DNA of 64,000 nt. Origin: Rattus norvegicus (lineage: Eukaryota > Chordata > Mammalia > Rodentia > Muridae). A model generated the notes under the pieces. The model saw nothing but the letters and a program-made list of their open reading frames with translations. It was not told the origin of the DNA and did not search any database. A program made the translations under genes and the position numbers. Of this stretch, positions 48,255 through 60,345 are shown in pieces (positions within the stretch are counted from its first letter, which is position 1; each line of letters opens with the position of its first letter). The stretch lies in contig NC_086024.1 in assembly GCF_036323735.1 (NCBI RefSeq), forward strand, positions 67,452,424 through 67,516,423. The letters run 5' to 3'.

Positions 48255-48989
48255 TTTTACTTTTTTAAATTTTTTATTAGATATATTACTTTACTTACAT
48301 TTCAAATGTTAGTCCCCTTTCTGTTTTCCTGTCCCATCCCTCTCCACCACCTCCCCCATACGGGTATTCCCCCATACATCACCCTTACTGACCCTCTCTC
48401 ATATTCCCCTGCACTGGGGGTCTAACCTTGGCAGGACCAAGGGGTTCCCCTTCCACTGGTGCCCCAACAAGACTATTCTCTGCTACATATGCAGTTGGAG
48501 CCCTGGGGCAGTCCATGTATAGTCTTTCAGTAGTGGTTACACCCTGAAAGCTCTGGTTGGTTGGCATTGTTGTTCTTATGGGGTTGTGAGCTCCTTCAAC
48601 TCTTTCAATACTTCCTCTAGTTTCCCCCAAGGGGGTCCTATTCTCAGTTCGGTGGTTTGCTGCTAGCATTGACCTCTGTATTGGACATGTTCTGGATGGG
48701 TCTCTCAGGAAAGATTTATATCCGGTCCCTTTCAGCATGCATTTTTTAGCTTCATAAATCTTATCTCGTTTTGGTGGCTATATATATATGGTCCACATGT
48801 GGGGCAGGCTCTGAATGGCCATTCCTTGAGGTACTGCTCTAAACTTTGCTTCCATATACCCTCCTATGGATATTTCCCCCCTTTTAAGAAGGAGTGGGAG
48901 CATCCACACTTTGGTCATCCTTCTTGAGCTTCCTATGGTTTGTGGATTGCATCTTGGGTAATTCGAGCTTTTTGGCTAATATCCACTTA

Positions 48990-51900
48990 TCAATGAGTGC
49001 ATACCAAGTGTGTTTTTCTGTGATTGAGTTACCTCACTAAGGATGGTATTTTCTAGTTCATTCCGTTTGTCTATGAATGTCATGAAGTCATTGTTTTTGA
49101 TAGCTGAGTAGTACTCCATTGTGTAGATATACCACGTTTTTTTTAATCCATTCCTCTGTTGAAGGGCATCTGGGTTCTTTCCAACTTCTGTCTATTATAA
49201 ATAAGGCTGCTATGAACATAGTGGAGAATGTGTCTTTGTTGTATGTTGGAGCATCTTTTGGGTATATGCCCAGGAGAAGTATAGTTGGGTTCTCAGGTAG
49301 TGAAATATCCAATTTTCTGAGGAACTTACAGACTGATTTCCAGAGTGATGGTACCAGTTTGCACTTCCAACAATGGAGGAGTGTGCCTCTTTCTCCACAT
49401 CCTCACCAGCATCTGCTTTCACCTGAGTTTTTTATCTTAGCTATTCTGACTAGTGTGAGGTGGAATCTCAGAGTTGTTTTGATTTGCATTTCCCTGATGA
49501 CGAAGGATGTTGAACATTTCTTTAGGTGCTTTTTGGCCATTCGATAATCCTCAGCGGAGAATGTTTTGTTTAGCTCTGTATCCCATTTCTTAATAGGGTT
49601 ATTTGTCTCTCTGGGGTCTAACTTCTTGAGTTCTTTGTATATTTTGGATATTAGGGTTGGTATAGATCTTTTCCCAATCTGTTGGTTGCCATTTTGTCCT
49701 AATGACAGTGTCTTTTGCATTACAGAAGCTTTGCAGTTTTATGATGTCCCATTTGTATATTCTTAATCTTAGAGCATAAACCATTGGTGTTTTGTTCAGG
49801 AAAATTTCCCCAATGCCCATATGTTCGAGACTCTTCCCCACTTTTTCTTCTATTAGTTTGAGTGTATTTGGTTTGATGTGGAGGTCGTTAGTCCACTTGA
49901 ACTTAAGCTTTCTACATGATATTAAGAATGGATTGATTTGCATTCTTCTACATGCTGACCTCCAGTTGAACCAGCACCATTTATTGAAAATGCTATCTTT
50001 CTTCCATTGGATGGTTTTAGCTTCTTTGTCAAAGATCAAGTGACTGTAGGAATGTGGGTTCATTTCTGGGTTTTCAATTCTGTTCCACTGATCTATCTAC
50101 CTGTCTCTGTACAAATTCCATACAGTTTTTATGACTATTGCTCTGTAATACTGCTTGAAGTCAGGAATAGTGATTCCATCAGAAGTTATTTTATTGTTGA
50201 ATTTAGTTTCTGCTATTCTGGGTTTTTTGTTATTCCAGATGAATTTGCAAATTGCTTTTTCTATCTCTATAAAGAATTGAATAGGAATTTTGATGGGGAT
50301 TGCATTGAATCTGTAATTGGTTTTGGCAAAATGGCCATTTTTACCATATTAATCCTGCCAATCCATGAACATGGAAGATCTTTTGATCTTCTGATGTCTT
50401 CCTCAATTTCTTTCTTCAGAGACTTAAAGTTCTTATCATATAGATCTTTCAGTTGCTCGGTTAAAGTCATACCCAGATATTTTATATTATTTGGGACTGT
50501 TGTGAAGGGTCATTTCCTTAATTTCTTTCTCAGCCTATTTATCCTTTGAGTAGAGAAAGGCTACTGATTTGTTTGAGTTAATTTTATACCCCGACACTTT
50601 GCTGAAGTTGTTTATCAGGTTAAGTAGTTCTCTGGTGGAACTTTTGGGGTCACCTAAGTACACTATCATATCATCTGCAAATAGTGATATTTTTATTTCT
50701 TCCCCTCCAATTTGTATCCCTTTGATGTCCTTCCGCTGTCTGATTGCTCTGGCTAGGACTCGAGTACTATATTGAATAAGTAGGGAAAGAGTGGGCAGCC
50801 TTGTCTAGTTCCTGATTTTAGTGGAATTGCTTCAAGTTTCTCTCCATTTAGTTTGATGTTAGCTACTAGTTTGCTGTATATTGCTTTTACTATCTTTAGA
50901 TATGGGCCTTGAAATCCTGATCATTCCAGGACTTTTATCATGAAGGGGTGTTGAATTTTGTCAAGTGCTTTTTCAGCATCTAATGAAATGATCATGTGGT
51001 TCTTATCTTTGAGTTTGTTTATACAGTGGAATATATTGATGGATTTTCATATATTAAACCACCCCTGCATCCATGGAATGAAGCCTGCTTGATAATGATG
51101 GATGATCGTTTTGATGTGTTCTTAGATTCGGTTTTCAAGAATTTTATTGAGTATTTTTGTGTCAAGATTCATAAGGGAAATTGGTCTGAAGTTCTCTTTA
51201 TTTGTTGGGTCTTTGTGTGGTTTAGGTATAAGAGTAACTGTGGCTTCATAGAAGGAATTCATTAGTGCTCCATCAGTTTCAATTTTGTGGAATAGTTTGG
51301 ATAGTATTGGTATGAGGTCTTCTATGAAGGTCTGATAGAATTCTGCACTGAACCAATCTGGACCTGGGCTCTTTTTGGTTGGAAGACTTTTAATAACTGC
51401 TTCCATTTCTTTAGGAGTTATGGGGTTGTTTGGACGGTTTATTTGTTCTGATTCAACTATGGTATTTGGTATCTCTCTAGGAAATTGTCCATTTCCTCCA
51501 GAATTTCCAGTTTTGTTGAATATGCTTTTGTAGTAGGATCTTATGATTTTTTAATTTCTTCAGATTCTGTTATGTCTCCCTTTTCATTTCTGATTTTGTT
51601 AATTTGGATACACCCTCTGTGACCTCTGGTTAGTCTGGCTAAGGGTTTATCTATCTTGTTGGTTTTCTCAAAGAACCAGCTCCTGGTTTTGTTGATTCTT
51701 TTTACTTGGTTGGTTTCAGCCCTGAGGTTGATTATTTCCTGCCTTTTACTCCTCTTGGGTTTATTTATTTCTTTTTTTCTAGAGCTTTTAGGTGTGCTGT
51801 CAAGCTGCTGACACATGCTCTCTCCTGTTCTTTTTGGAGGAACTCATACCTATGAGTTTTCCTCTTCGTATCACTTTCATTGTGTCTCATCAGTTTGGGG

Positions 51901-52740
51901 ATGTTGTATCTCCATTTTCATTAAATTCTAAGATGGCTTTAATTTCTTTCTTTATTTTTTCCTTGACCAAGTTGCCATTGAATACAGCATTGTTCAACTT
52001 CCATGTATACGTGGGCTTTCTCTATTTTTATTAATAAAGACCAGTCTTAGTGCATGATCTGATAGGATGCATGGGAGTATTTCTATCTTTCCGTATCTGT
52101 TGAGGCCTATTTTGTGACCAATTATATGACCAGTTTTGGAGAAGGTTCCATGATATGCTGAGAAGAAGGTATATCCTTTTGATTTAGGATGGAATGTTCT
52201 ATAAATATCCTTTAAATTCATTTGGTTCATAACTTCTGTTAGTTTCTCTATGATTCTGTTTAATTTCTGTTTCCGCGATCTGTCCAGTGATAAGAGTGGG
52301 ATGTTGAAATCTCCTACTGTTATTGTGTGAGATGCAATGTGTGCTTTGAGTTTTAGTAATGTTTCTTTTATAAATGAAGGTGCCCTTGCATTTGGCGCAT
52401 AAATATTTAGGTTGAGAGTTTATCTTGGTGGATTCTTCCTTTGATGAATATGAAGTGTCCTTCCTTATCTTTTTTATTGACTTTTGGTTGAAAGTCAGTT
52501 TTATTTGATATTAGAATGGCAACTACAGCTTGTTTCCTAAGGTCATTTGCTTGGAAAGTTGTTTTCTAGCCATTTACTCTGAGGTAGTATCTGTCTTTGT
52601 CTCTGAAGTGTGTCTCCTGCATGTGATACAATGCTGGGTCCTCTGTACTTATCCATTCTGTTAGTCTATGTCTTTTCATTGGGAATTGAGTCCGTTGATG
52701 TTGAGAGATATTAAGGAATAGTGATTGTTGCTTCCTGTTA
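48990..52740 (-). pseudogene. L1 ORF2 remnant of the full-length element
   Basis: Successive open pieces follow ORF2 order: 52230-51994 (endonuclease end), 51816-51541 (linker), 51406-51122 (RT, 'KSPGPDWFSAEFYQTF' and 'LIPKPHKDPTNKENFRPISL'), 50470-50267, 50063-49599 (154 codons), 49720-49403 and 49312-49088 (C-terminus). Each break is a frameshift or stop. Confidence 0.92.
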
Positions 52741-52869
52741 TTCTATTCCTGTTATTCTGTTGTTGTTAGAGGTGGAATTATGTTTGTTTATCTCTCTTTT
52801 GGTTTCATTGCAAGGAAATTGTATTCTTGCTATCGGTGCTGTGTAGTTTCTCTCCTTGGATTGTATTTT

Positions 52870-53754
52870 TCCATCTCTTATCCTTTGTAGGGCTGGATTT
52901 GTAGAAAGATATTGTGTAAATTTGGTTTTGTCATGGAATATCTTGGTTTCTCCATCTATGTTTATTGAGAGTTTTGCTGGATACAGTAACCTGGGCTGGC
53001 ATTTGTGTTCTCGTTGGGTCTGTATGACATCTGTTCAGGATCTTCTGGCTTTCATAGTCTCTGATGAGAAGTCTGGTGTAATTCTTATAGGTCTGCCTTT
53101 ATATGTTACTTGACCTTTTTCCCTTACTGCTTTTTATATTCTTTCTTTGTTTTCTGCATTTGGTGTTTTAAGTATTATGTGACGGGAGGAATTTCTCTTC
53201 TGCTCCAATCTATTTGGAGTTTTGTAGGCTTCTTGTATGTTTATGGGCATCTCTTTCTTTAGGTTAGGGAAATTTTCATCTATAATTTTGCTGAATATAT
53301 TTACTAGTCCTTTAAATTGGGAGTCTTCACTTTCTTCTATGCCTATAATCCTTAGGTTTCGGTCTTCTCATTGTGTCCTGGATTTCCGGTATGTTTTGGG
53401 TTAGGAGCTTTTTGCCTTTAACATTATTTTTGACAGTTGTGTCAATGTTTTCTATGTTATCTTCTGCTCCTGAGATTCTCCCTTCCATCTCTTTTATTCT
53501 GTGGTGATGCTTATATCTACAGCTCCTTGTCTCTTCCTTAGGTTTTCTATATCCAGGGTTGTCTCCCTTTGTGCTTTCTTTATTGTTTCTATTTCCATTT
53601 TTAATTCCTTCACCTGTTTGGTTGTGTTTTCCCGTAATTCTTTGAGGGATTTTTGTATTTCCTCTCTGAGGGCTTCTATTTGTTTACTCATGTTTTCATG
53701 AATTTCTTTAAGGAAGTTCTTTATGTCTTTCTTAAAGTCCTCCATCATTATCAA
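52870..53754 (-). pseudogene. L1 ORF1 remnant with its N-terminus
   Basis: An 86-codon open piece at 53754-53494 (MIMMEDFKKDIKNFLKEIHE...) is a heptad-rich coiled-coil N-terminus; this is the only ORF1 start in the window that looks natural. The RRM and C-terminal parts follow to about 52870 in other frames. Confidence 0.88.
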
Positions 53755-53755
53755 A

Positions 53756-54465
53756 AAATGTGATTTTAAATCTACATCTTGTTTTTTGGTGTGTTTGGAT
53801 ATCCAGTATTTTCTTTGGTGGGAGTACTGGGCTCTGATGATGCCAAGTAGTCTTGATTTCTGTTGCTTAGGTTCCTGAGCTTGCCTCTAGCCATTGGGTT
53901 GTCTTTGGTTTTTGCTTGTCTTGCTGTTTCTGAGAGTGATTTGGCCCTGCTGTAGGCCTCTGTGTCAGCACTCCTGTAGAACTGTTTTCCTGTTTTCTTT
54001 CAGCCATTCCTGAGAACAGGTGCTCTGATTTCAGGTGTGTCAGCACTCCTGGAGAATGTCTTCCAGCTCTAGGCCTGGGCAGGAATCAAAGGGTCCTACC
54101 CCTCATTGTTCTTCGGTTCTTGCACCCAGCAGGCACAGTTGGTGCTATGCGATTACCTCTTGGGTCTAGACTGTGGGCAGAGGGTATTCTCCTCTGACTT
54201 CTCAGGAGTATCCACACTTCTGAGGGTCCAGCTCTCTTCCCCACGGGATACAGATGCAGGGAGCTGTTTGGCTGGTTCAGTTTGGTCCTGGGTGTAGACC
54301 AAAACTTGGGTACCAGTAGTTGTCTGTTCCTATATCCCAGTGTACAGAGGCACCATGCAGTTTCCCCTTGGACCAAGGTTGTGGACAGAGGTTTGCAGAG
54401 GTGGTAGTCTTTCCTGCAGTCTCAGGATGTCTGCAATCCTGGGTGTTCAGTTCTCTTCCCCTTTT
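53756..54465 (-). promoter_or_regulatory. L1 5' UTR with two monomer-like units
   Basis: Two related units about 210-220 bp apart on the plus strand share 'gggtctagactgtgggcaga / ggaccaaggttgtggacaga' and 'gtccagctctcttcccc / gttcagttctcttcccc' (about 54160 and 54368). The same monomer type is seen in the other orientation at 59776-60240. Confidence 0.75.
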
Positions 54466-54474
54466 AGTTTCTTT

Positions 54475-55190
54475 AAAAAAATTTTTTATTGATTCTTTGT
54501 CAATTTCATATCATGCATTTCAATCCCTCTCATCTCCCCATTCCTTTGTTTTTGCCTCTTCCATTGTAACCTCCCCCCACAAAAGAAAATAAAAAAATTA
54601 AAAACAAAACAAAAACCTCAAACAATCAATCAAAAAACAAAACAATACAAAAAAAGCCCATCTCCCACATGTCTTTGTGGAAGGTGTAGTGTATCACAAT
54701 ATGTTCCACAGTTCACCCTTTTGTTCATATTTCTTTGCTTGTAAAAGTTCATTGCAATGAGTCATTGGTCTGTTTGAAGCCTCAGGATCCTGCTATCAAT
54801 ACTGGATCCTCACTGGGATTCTTCTCAACTCTCCTATTGTTGCTCATGTCATGAAGGTTCTGCAGATCCAAATCTCCCAATTTTGTGGTAGCTAAGCTGG
54901 TCAAAGCACCACCTCTCCAGTACCCACACCACCAGTATAAGCTCTCCAGCACTGTCCTGACTAGCTCATCATAATTGAGTCATTACTCGATTAGAAAGGG
55001 GCAGGGACAACTCTCTCCTATACTCATGGTCAGCTCACCCATGCCCAAGTAATCAGAATCAGCTCTAATGTGCAGCCCAGGTGAGCTGCACAGCCAGCTC
55101 TCCTGACTGCCACCAAGGGTGAGGGATAGGGAGGACATCTCAATTCATGCATTCTCATGGCTGCCCCACTTTTTCACAGGAGTGATTTCT
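54475..55190 (-). mobile_element. Lx-type L1 3' UTR, antisense
   Basis: Antisense tail 'ttttttattgattctttgtc', 'catctccccattcctt', A-rich block at 54580-54650, 'gtgtatcacaatatgttccacagt', 'ttcattgcaatgagtcattggtctg', 'ctatcaatactggatcctcactggga'. It is an Lx family different from that at 43975-44610. Confidence 0.82.
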
Positions 55191-55980
55191 GCCTGGTTTT
55201 GTGTTAAAACACTTAAAGAAACTTAGCGAGTGTTATAATTATCTTCTTAGCTTTATTCTCTCAGATAAGAGGCAGAAATGATTTTTCAAGGCAGAATGAA
55301 CCAATCAATCAGAAGAAGCAGCTGTAATCTGATTTCAGAGCAATCTGCATGATAACAGCTGACTAAGGAGAAATAATTTCTTATCGCAGTGGGATAACAT
55401 GCAAATGAATTTAAACTTCAGGCTCTTTTCCCTCGTAGAATGTTATAGAAGTCAAACAGAATGTGGTTATGTATGAGAAAGGCAATGGTGTGATGTTTTC
55501 TCTTAGGACATTTTGAAGGGGACAAAATAAATACTTCACTCTGTGTGGCCCAAATTCAAAACTTAAAAATGTTTACCAACTGTGCACAAAGAATGATGTT
55601 AAAGGAAAAGGATCAATCTTATTACAAGGTAACTTCAGACATTTTTTTCTTTAGTGAGTAACATTAATTTGCTGCCTACCCTTCAGTATAGTTTAGTTTA
55701 CTCTAACCAAAGCTGGAGAATTTTTATTAACTATATATGTGTTGAGAAAAGTGTTCTTGGGGAAAGGTTGACCTAAGTGACCCTGAAAGGTTGGATCAAC
55801 TCTGAAATTCTTGTCAATTAATAACATTAATGCTGGTTGCCTTTACTCTTAAGAAAACCCATCATATTGTTTTATAAAGAACCAGTGATTTCTTTATGGG
55901 TGTGTAGGTCTACTATGCTCAGTGGGCAATCCCTTATCTATGACATTGATAATTCACAAATTGAAATTAGTAGGTTATTA
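55191..55980. other. No feature recognised
   Basis: No repeat family seen. AT-rich with an ATGCAAAT octamer at about 55399; by itself this is not evidence of an enhancer. Confidence 0.5.
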
Positions 55981-55984
55981 AAGA

Positions 55985-56120
55985 AGGGGAGGCATGAAGT
56001 TAGGTGTGGTTAGAGAAATGGGGTTGAGACTGGGAACAAGCTACAGGGAATGGGGAAGATGAATTTAATAAAAAATACATTGTATCAAGTTCTCAAAGAA
56101 TAAATAAAATATTTTAAAAG
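55985..56120 (+). mobile_element. Lx L1 3' end fragment
   Basis: 'ggggttgagactgggaac' and 'acaaagaataaataaaatattttaaaag'-type tail ('caagttctcaaagaataaat', 56088-56107). Confidence 0.6.
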
Positions 56121-56189
56121 ATTGAATACAATGATGAAATTTAGAACTAGCAGATTGATTGCTAGTTGTGATATGGTTGCCTTCTTTAA

Positions 56190-56215
56190 AGATCTATTTT
56201 TTATTGTTTTTAAAA

Positions 56216-56270
<55 letters not shown>

Positions 56271-56410
56271 AGCGCACCTATCTGTGGATGTTCCTGAGCC
56301 CAGAAGGCATTGAGTATCCTGAAGCTGGAGGGAAAGGCACTCGAGCTATACAACATGGGTTCTAGGAACCAAACTCAGGTGAACTCTGAGTTATCTCCCC
56401 ATCTGCCGTT
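56190..56410 (-). mobile_element. B3 SINE, antisense, with TG repeat
   Basis: After the TG repeat: 'gagcccagaaggcattgag', 'ctggagggaaaggc', 'caacatgggttctaggaaccaaactcaggtgaactctgag', 'cccatctgccg'. Antisense B3 plan, diverged. Confidence 0.75.
56219..56271 (+). repeat. (TG)n(CG)n microsatellite
   Basis: TG run ending in TGCGCGCGAGCGC; frames through it are artefacts. Confidence 0.97.
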
Positions 56411-56728
56411 GCCTTCTTAAAAATTACAAAAGCTGTGAGAGACTGTAGGCTTAAATTTTTTAAATCTATTTTTAGTAAGACTTCTCAAATGCTTCGACCC
56501 CTCTTCTAGTCCGCTGTCCAAAGGTAGGGGAGAAAAACGGTACATAGGACAAGGAGATGTGGACCTGTTTAGAAGTAGTTCTTTTGGATAATTCCAATCT
56601 TCATTTCTCAGGATAACAGCAGTCCAGTTCCATGGTGTCAGGATACCAAACGCTAATCAGCAGTGGTGGCATATATCCCAATGGAGTTATGTCTTTCAAT
56701 TACATCTGTAAAAATAATTTTTGAATGG

Positions 56729-57047
56729 TGTGATGGTTTGAATGTGGTTTGCCCAGGGAGTGGCACTATTAGGAGGTGTGGCCTTGTTGGAGGAAGTGTG
56801 TCATTGAGGGCATGGGCAGACCCTCATCCTAGCTGCCTGGAAACTAGTCTTCTCCTAACTGCCTTTGGAACAAGAGGGAGAACTCTCAGCTCCTCCTGCA
56901 CCATGTCTGCCTGGACACTGCCATGTTTCCTGCCATGATGATAATAGACCGAACCTCTGAACCTGGAAGCCAGCCCAATGAAATGTCCGTTATAAGAGTT
57001 GCCTCATCATGGTGTCTTTTCATAGCAGTAAAACACTGTCTGAGATA
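56729..57047 (+). mobile_element. MT-like (MaLR) LTR, sense
   Basis: TGTGATGGTTTGAATG, then 'agggagtggcactattagg', 'ggtgtggccttgttggagga', 'cagctcctcctgcaccatgtctgcctgg', 'cctctgaacctggaagccagcccaatgaaatg', '...gtctgagata'. Complement family of 13191-13527 and 38452-38827. Confidence 0.82.
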
Positions 57048-57149
57048 AGTGGTATCCAGATCTCTTCATCAGAGGAAGAAGATGGGAGTTCCACAACAGG
57101 CAGAGACTTCGTGGTACAATCCTTTGGTTTCATGAGTAAACATCTGGAC

Positions 57150-57425
57150 AAGCATACTCAAGGTCACACAGCAAGTTTGAAGAGACTCAGTGAGCAAACA
57201 TTCTTGCTGCCAAGCCTGAGTCCTGGGAACCCCGTGGTAGAAGGAATAACCTGATTCCCACAAGCTTTCCTTTGACCTCCACACTTGCACGATGTCATGT
57301 AAGTCTCTTGCGTGTCTGCAGGTGCACACGTCCACATGCATGTTTATATATGCTTGCACACACACATACACACATGGAAATACATATGTAGGTACATTCA
57401 TAAAATGGAAGCAGTAAAAAATGAA
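57150..57425 (+). mobile_element. B3/B4-type SINE, sense
   Basis: 'gagactcagtgagcaaacattcttgctgccaagcctgagtcctgggaacccc', then 'tttcctttgacctccacacttg' and a CACACATACACACATGGA 3' part. The 110-codon antisense frame here is chance. Confidence 0.75.
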
Positions 57426-57794
57426 AAAAATAGTTATTTAATCTCTCTGAGGGTTCAATTTTCTCCAGACTACCTTCTTACATCTGAAAATAAGAGAGGC
57501 CACAGGCTGTGAATAAGACTTCAGTTAAACAGAAGGAGATTGCAGTTATTAAAAATGGGTCCTTCCTGAGAGAAACATGTTAGGAGATGGCTGTATCTAA
57601 AATGAAAAAGCTCTGTGTTCCTTCTCACAGAAGCCAGAGATCTCAAACCAGACCATTGACACATTCCACTTAACATTTACAAGTGAAGATGTGTGGATAA
57701 AGGATATAGTGAGGGACACACAGTGACATAGCACAGCTTCCTCGATGTTTTGTATGGTTTGTTTTTGCTTGTTTGTGTGTTCTTTAATTTGTGG
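57426..57794. other. No feature recognised
   Basis: No repeat or coding signal seen. Confidence 0.5.
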
Positions 57795-58237
57795 GGTAGG
57801 TCGCTATTAATCTCACCAACCCATGAGCATGGGAGATCTATCTTCTGATATTCCTAATACCTTCTCCAATTTAATTCTTTAAAGAATTCAAGTTATTGTT
57901 ATACAGGTCTTTCACTTGCTTAATTACAGGCACACCAAGATATTTCATATTCTTTGTGGCTATCATGAAGAGTGTGTTTCATTGATTCCACATCTTGTTA
58001 GTCATGTATGTAGGTAGAAGGACTACTGATTTTTTTTAAAGTCAATTTTATATCTGGCCAATTTACTGAAGATGTTAGCCAGCTGTAGGATTCTTAGGTA
58101 GAATGTTTTGGGTTTGCTTATGTATACTATCATATCATCTGCAAATAGTGATACTTTGACTTCTTCCTTTCTTATTTTTATTATCTTTATCTCCTTTAGT
58201 TGTCTTATTACTCTAGCTGAAATTTCGAATACTATAA

Positions 58238-58239
<2 letters not shown>

Positions 58240-58289
<50 letters not shown>
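58240..58289 (+). repeat. (CA)n microsatellite inside old L1
   Basis: Uninterrupted CA run between two colinear halves of the RT region. Confidence 0.97.
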
Positions 58290-58292
<3 letters not shown>

Positions 58293-58606
58293 GAAAGAAA
58301 GTGAGCAGCCTTGTCTTGTCTTTGATTTTAGGAATTGGTTTGAGATTCTCTCCATTTAATTTAATATTAAGCTATTACCTCACTCATGGTGGATGATCTT
58401 TTTGATATGTTCTTGGTTTCCATATGTGAGTATTTAATTGAATATTTTAATCAAAGTCCATGAGGGAAATTGGTCTGTAATTCTATTTATTTGTTAAATA
58501 CTTGTGTGGTTTGGGTATCATAAAATAAGGCCTTCTGTTTCTATTTTGTGGACAAATTTAAAGAGTATCTGGCATTAGAATTCTGCACTAAAACCATCTG
58601 GCCCTG

Positions 58607-58618
58607 TCTTTCTTTCTC

Positions 58619-58660
<42 letters not shown>

Positions 58661-58693
58661 TTCCTTCCTTCCTTCCTTCCTTCCTTCCTTCCT
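58607..58693 (+). repeat. (TTTC)n(TTCC)n microsatellite inside old L1
   Basis: TTTC units to about 58657, then TTCC units to 58693. Confidence 0.97.
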
Positions 58694-59344
58694 GTTGTTG
58701 GGAGATTTTTAATAATTGCTTCTATTTCCTTAGGGTTTATATGTCTATGTAAATTTAAATTGTTTATCTGATGGTGATTTAATTTTCATAAGTGATTTTG
58801 GTAAATGGTATTTATCAATAAAATTGTCTTTCTTTTTTCTTCTTTTTTAAAGATGTTTCCAATTTTATAAAGTACATGTTTTTGAAATATGACCTAATGA
58901 TTCTTTGGATTTCATTGGTATCTCTTGTTGTGTCCATTTTTGTTTATGATTATGTGAATTTAGACATATTCTATCTGTCTTTTGTTATCTTGGATAAGAG
59001 TTTATCTATCTTGTTAATTTTCTCAAAGAACCAACTCTTTTTCATTGATTCTTTGTATTCTTTTCCTGGTTTCGGCTTTATTGATGTCAGTCCTGGGTTG
59101 ATTATTTCCTGCCATCTACTCTTTTTATATGTGTTTGCTTCTTTTTGTTCTAGAGCCTGTAGATGTGCTGTTAAATCACTAGTATGAGATCTTATTAATT
59201 TTTTTAATGACAGCACTTAGTGTTATGAACTATTCTTTTAACACTGGTTTCATTGTATCCCATAAGTTTGGGTATGTTGTGAATTAATTTTCACTGAATA
59301 CTAGGAAAACTTTAATTTCTTTATTTATGCCATGATGAAGCAGG

Positions 59345-59772
59345 ATGTTTGATCAGACAATATTTACTGGAAAAACCAATTTCAAATTGCTGTGTGGCTC
59401 AGACCTAGCATATACCATAATCCAAGAGCTTTGCATTTATTATAAACAACATTAAATAAAGTCAAACATAGGTCAGAAGCATAGCACTCAACCAATTATT
59501 TTACAGTAAGTGAACATAGGGAAAAAGCATTGAGAGTAACAGGAAGTCAGGACAATTGATAGAGAGACACACAGATGGGAGGGGAATTCAGTTTGGGTCG
59601 CTCTTAACACAACTTGGGGAAGGAGACCTTCTTTATGGACTATAGGTATGGATGAAGGTCAGCAGAGTGCTTTCTCTGCTTCTTTGAGCTAGCAGGCTTT
59701 GATCCCAGGACCTACCTCCCAAATCTTCATTGATAAGTTTGAATGGTTGAAATTTTGTTAAAAAGTATCATT
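59345..59772 (+). mobile_element. Endogenous retrovirus LTR, copy 2 (diverged)
   Basis: Colinear with 369-818: 'ttactggaaaaacc', 'gctgtgtggctcagacctag', 'taatccaagagctttgcat', 'aagtgaacataggg', 'gaaattttgttaaaa' at the 3' edge. No retroviral interior beside it. Confidence 0.7.
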
Positions 59773-59775
59773 CAG

Positions 59776-60240
59776 GCTGTGCCTGGAGCTAACCTGGTCC
59801 CATAACTCTCTGTACTCAAATCCCATGGGGACAGAGTTGGACTTTCAGAAGTGCAGAAAATCCTGAGAGCCCAGGGGAGATCACCACTTCTGTTCACATT
59901 CCTGGCCCAAGACCAACCTTCCTAGTGCCTTCTATGCCCACCGGGCACAGGAACCTGGGAGCAGTCAGGGGCAGGGACCTTCCAGTTTCTGCCTGAGCCC
60001 AGAGCTGAAAGCCAGTCTCCAGATGTTCTGACACACCTGAGAGCAGAGGTAAGACCAACTCTTCTACTCCAAGCGACCTGACTGGTGGCCTCAGGACACA
60101 CAAACACAGCAGCAGTCTGGGACAGAATACTTTCAGTTTATGCCTGCTCATTGAGCTGAACCAGTCCCACAGCTCTCTGTACCCAAATCCCCACGGGAGT
60201 GAGAACTGGACTCTCAGAAGTTCAGACAATCCTGAGAGCT
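59776..60240 (+). promoter_or_regulatory. L1 5' UTR (monomers), sense
   Basis: Related units begin at about 59790, 60000 and 60157; the first and third share 'ctctctgtac(t/c)caaatcc' and 'aatcctgagagc'. The same monomer type is present in reverse complement at 54160-54460. It should lead into ORF1 but joins inverted ORF2 sequence instead. Confidence 0.75.
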
Positions 60241-60345
60241 GAGAATTCTTTGTCTAGCTCTATACCCCATTTTAATAGGGTTATTTGGCTCTCTGGAGTC
60301 TAACTTCTTGAATTCTTTGTATACATTGGATGTTAGCACTCTATC
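60241..60345 (-). mobile_element. L1 ORF2 segment, inverted duplicate
   Basis: Reverse complement matches 60705-60812 on the plus strand (for example 'aagttagactccagag' and 'aaataaccctattaaaat'). This makes an inverted repeat of about 105 bp with a spacer of about 360 bp. Confidence 0.9.

Larger units (their letters stand above)
48255..54465 (-). mobile_element. Full-length but decayed LINE-1
   Basis: About 6.2 kb with all parts in order on the minus strand: 5' UTR (54465-53756), ORF1 (53755-52870), ORF2 (about 52740-49000), 3' UTR and T-run at 48255-48290. The 3' UTR differs from the young copies and resembles that of the element at 46.2-47.8 kb, so it belongs to an older murid L1 family. 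Dozens of stops and frameshifts. Confidence 0.93.
57795..59325 (-). mobile_element. Old L1 (Lx-like) ORF2 fragment, antisense
   Basis: Antisense ORF2: 'ctcaccaacccatgagcatgggagatct', 'caatttactgaagatgtt', 'actatcatatcatctgcaaatagtgat' (the FADD region), 'ttttctcaaagaaccaactc'. Truncated at both ends, with two microsatellites inside. Open pieces 58023-58355 and 58971-59216 are relics. Confidence 0.9.

Noticed and set aside
50007..50549. 180-codon plus-strand open frame
   Set aside because: Antisense to the decayed ORF2 of the full-length L1; no independent evidence.
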